DNA of 6,503 bases from the NCBI GenBank assembly GCA_030667555.1, contig DAOUVR010000064.1, positions 1 to 6,503 on the forward strand. Direction: 5' to 3'. This DNA comes from Dehalococcoidia bacterium (GTDB lineage: Bacteria > Chloroflexota > Dehalococcoidia > E44-bin15). The notes under the pieces are model-generated. The model did not search any database. It was not told the origin of the DNA and was given only the letters and a program-made list of their open reading frames with translations. Shown piece after piece: positions 5,455 through 6,503 of this stretch (positions are counted from its first letter, which is position 1; every line of letters begins with the position of its first letter). The translations under genes were made by a program, and so were the position numbers.

Positions 5455-6503
5455 ATGAAGGGTGACGAAATTCGGCAGATATTCCTCCATTTTTTTGAGG
5501 AGAAGGGGCACAAGGTTGTTCCCAGCTCTTCCCTTATACCTGTGGGGGATCCCACGCTACTTTTGACAAGCGCCGGCATGGTCCAGTTCAAGCCTTATTT
5601 TACCGGAGAGGCAGTTCCCACCTCGCCACGTCTTACATCGTGTCAGAAATGCTTCCGTGTAACTGACATCGACTCTGTGGGCGATGCTACACACCTCACC
5701 TTCTTCGAGATGCTGGGCAATTTCAGCATTGGAGACTATTTTAAGCGTGAGGCGATTGAATGGGCATGGGAGTTTGTTATCGAGAGGTTGAAGCTACCGC
5801 AGGAGCGGCTCTGGGTTAGTATATTCCTCGACGACGATGAGGCTTTCGATTACTGGCGGGAAGTGGGAGTTCCCGAGGAGAGAATCCTCCGTTTTGGAGA
5901 GGAGGACAATTTCTGGGGTCCTGCTGGCGAGACGGGTCCCTGTGGGCCCTGCAGCGAGATTCACTACGACCTCGGCGAGCGTGTCGGCTGCGGCAAGCCT
6001 GACTGCGGGCCGAACTGTGACTGCGGCCGCTTCAGCGAGATCTGGAATCTGGTTTTCACCCAATTTGACCAGCAAGAGGATGGCACGAGGATCCCTCTCC
6101 CCAAGCCCAATATCGATACGGGAATGGGGCTGGAGCGAACAGCAGCAGCTATGCAGGGAAAGGCATCGATCTATGATACCGACCTACTCGCCCCGCTTAT
6201 AGAGTGTGCGGCAAAATTGGCGCACAAGAGATATGGAGATGGCGACGCAACCGACCGAGCGCTAAGGATTGTCGCAGAGCATGGGAGGGCTATCAGTTTC
6301 TTGCTTGCCGATGGGGTAATGCCTTCAAATGAGGGGAGAGGCTATGTGCTGCGGCGTGTGCTCCGGCGAGCCGTTCTCTTCGGCAAGAAGCTAGGGCTGG
6401 AGGAGCCTTTCTTGAGCGACCTAGCAAAAGTCGCCATTACTCATATGCAGCATGAGTATCCCGAGCTGAAGAGGGAGCGGAAATTCATCCTTAACACCAT
6501 CGA
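5455..6503 (+). CDS. alaS: alanyl-tRNA synthetase, 5' part (cut by the window edge)
   Basis: The first 349 codons of a class II synthetase, usually about 870-900 residues, are present; the frame stays open to the last base. It charges tRNA-Ala with alanine using ATP in the cytoplasm. The visible part is the catalytic core and the start of the tRNA-recognition domain. An N-terminal helix has IRQIFLHFFEEKGH (6-19) and PSSSLIP (23-29). Motif 2 lies around SCQKCFR (62-68) and FFEMLGNFSIGDYF (83-96). A Gly/Cys loop GETGPCGPCSEIHYD (158-172) follows, and motif 3 is GMGLER (223-228). The segment SNEGRGYVLRRVLRRA (291-306) leads the tRNA-binding helices. A Cys-rich insert, C179-x4-C184-x3-C188-x-C190, precedes GRFSEIWNLVF and may bind zinc. 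The ATG at 5455 is the only possible start, since a TAA lies in frame at 5440-5442 with no start codon between. The editing and C-Ala domains lie beyond the window. Confidence 0.97.
   Translation, partial: MKGDEIRQIFLHFFEEKGHKVVPSSSLIPVGDPTLLLTSAGMVQFKPYFTGEAVPTSPRLTSCQKCFRVTDIDSVGDATHLTFFEMLGNFSIGDYFKREAIEWAWEFVIERLKLPQERLWVSIFLDDDEAFDYWREVGVPEERILRFGEEDNFWGPAGETGPCGPCSEIHYDLGERVGCGKPDCGPNCDCGRFSEIWNLVFTQFDQQEDGTRIPLPKPNIDTGMGLERTAAAMQGKASIYDTDLLAPLIECAAKLAHKRYGDGDATDRALRIVAEHGRAISFLLADGVMPSNEGRGYVLRRVLRRAVLFGKKLGLEEPFLSDLAKVAITHMQHEYPELKRERKFILNTI

Noticed and set aside
5302..5511. 69-codon minus-strand frame spanning the otsA-alaS gap
   Set aside because: It covers the alaS promoter and start codon, has no recognisable motif, and ends inside the AT-rich otsA leader.
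5837..6202. 121-codon plus-strand frame inside alaS
   Set aside because: It is an out-of-frame shadow of the alaS catalytic core.

Overview
The window reads as ordinary bacterial chromosome with roughly balanced base composition. It holds four complete protein genes and the 5' part of a fifth. The alanyl-tRNA synthetase carries a Cys-rich insert (C-x4-C-x3-C-x-C). The 5' intergenic repeat has TGTCATTGCGAG / CTCGTAATGACA ends. The trehalose-phosphate synthase is of the 'SNRGP ... DRxEPSKN' type. Together these make me think of Chloroflexota, perhaps a Dehalococcoidia-like lineage. That placement is an inference from remembered family patterns, not a search result.

Layout. Bases 1-314 are non-coding: a short palindrome, a 130-bp inverted-repeat element (48-177), a 7-bp hairpin and a good sigma70-type promoter. 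Next comes comM/yifB (315-1838, +), an AAA+ Mg-chelatase-like ATPase. A 122-base gap with two small hairpins leads to a MscS-family mechanosensitive channel gene (1961-2935, +). Only 2 bases later starts trehalose-6-phosphate phosphatase otsB (2938-3747, +). Trehalose-6-phosphate synthase otsA (3698-5236) lies on the opposite strand, and its 3' end overlaps that of otsB by 50 bp. A 218-base divergent intergenic region, AT-rich on the otsA side, separates otsA from alaS (5455 to the window end, +; truncated by the window edge).

How the genes fit together. OtsA makes trehalose-6-phosphate from a nucleotide-sugar donor and glucose-6-phosphate, and OtsB dephosphorylates it to the compatible solute trehalose. 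The adjacent MscS-type channel would vent solutes on hypo-osmotic downshock. The middle of the window therefore looks like a compact osmotic-stress module, with solute release and the last step of solute synthesis on one transcript and the first step on a convergent one. comM (DNA branch migration in natural transformation, in studied species) and alaS (translation) look like unrelated housekeeping neighbours.

I see no mobile element with a transposase, no CRISPR array, no tRNA or rRNA, and no obviously novel system. The most noteworthy points are the tail-to-tail overlapping otsB/otsA pair, the coupled channel-otsB pair, the inverted-repeat element, and a TTGACATA motif shared by three upstream regions.
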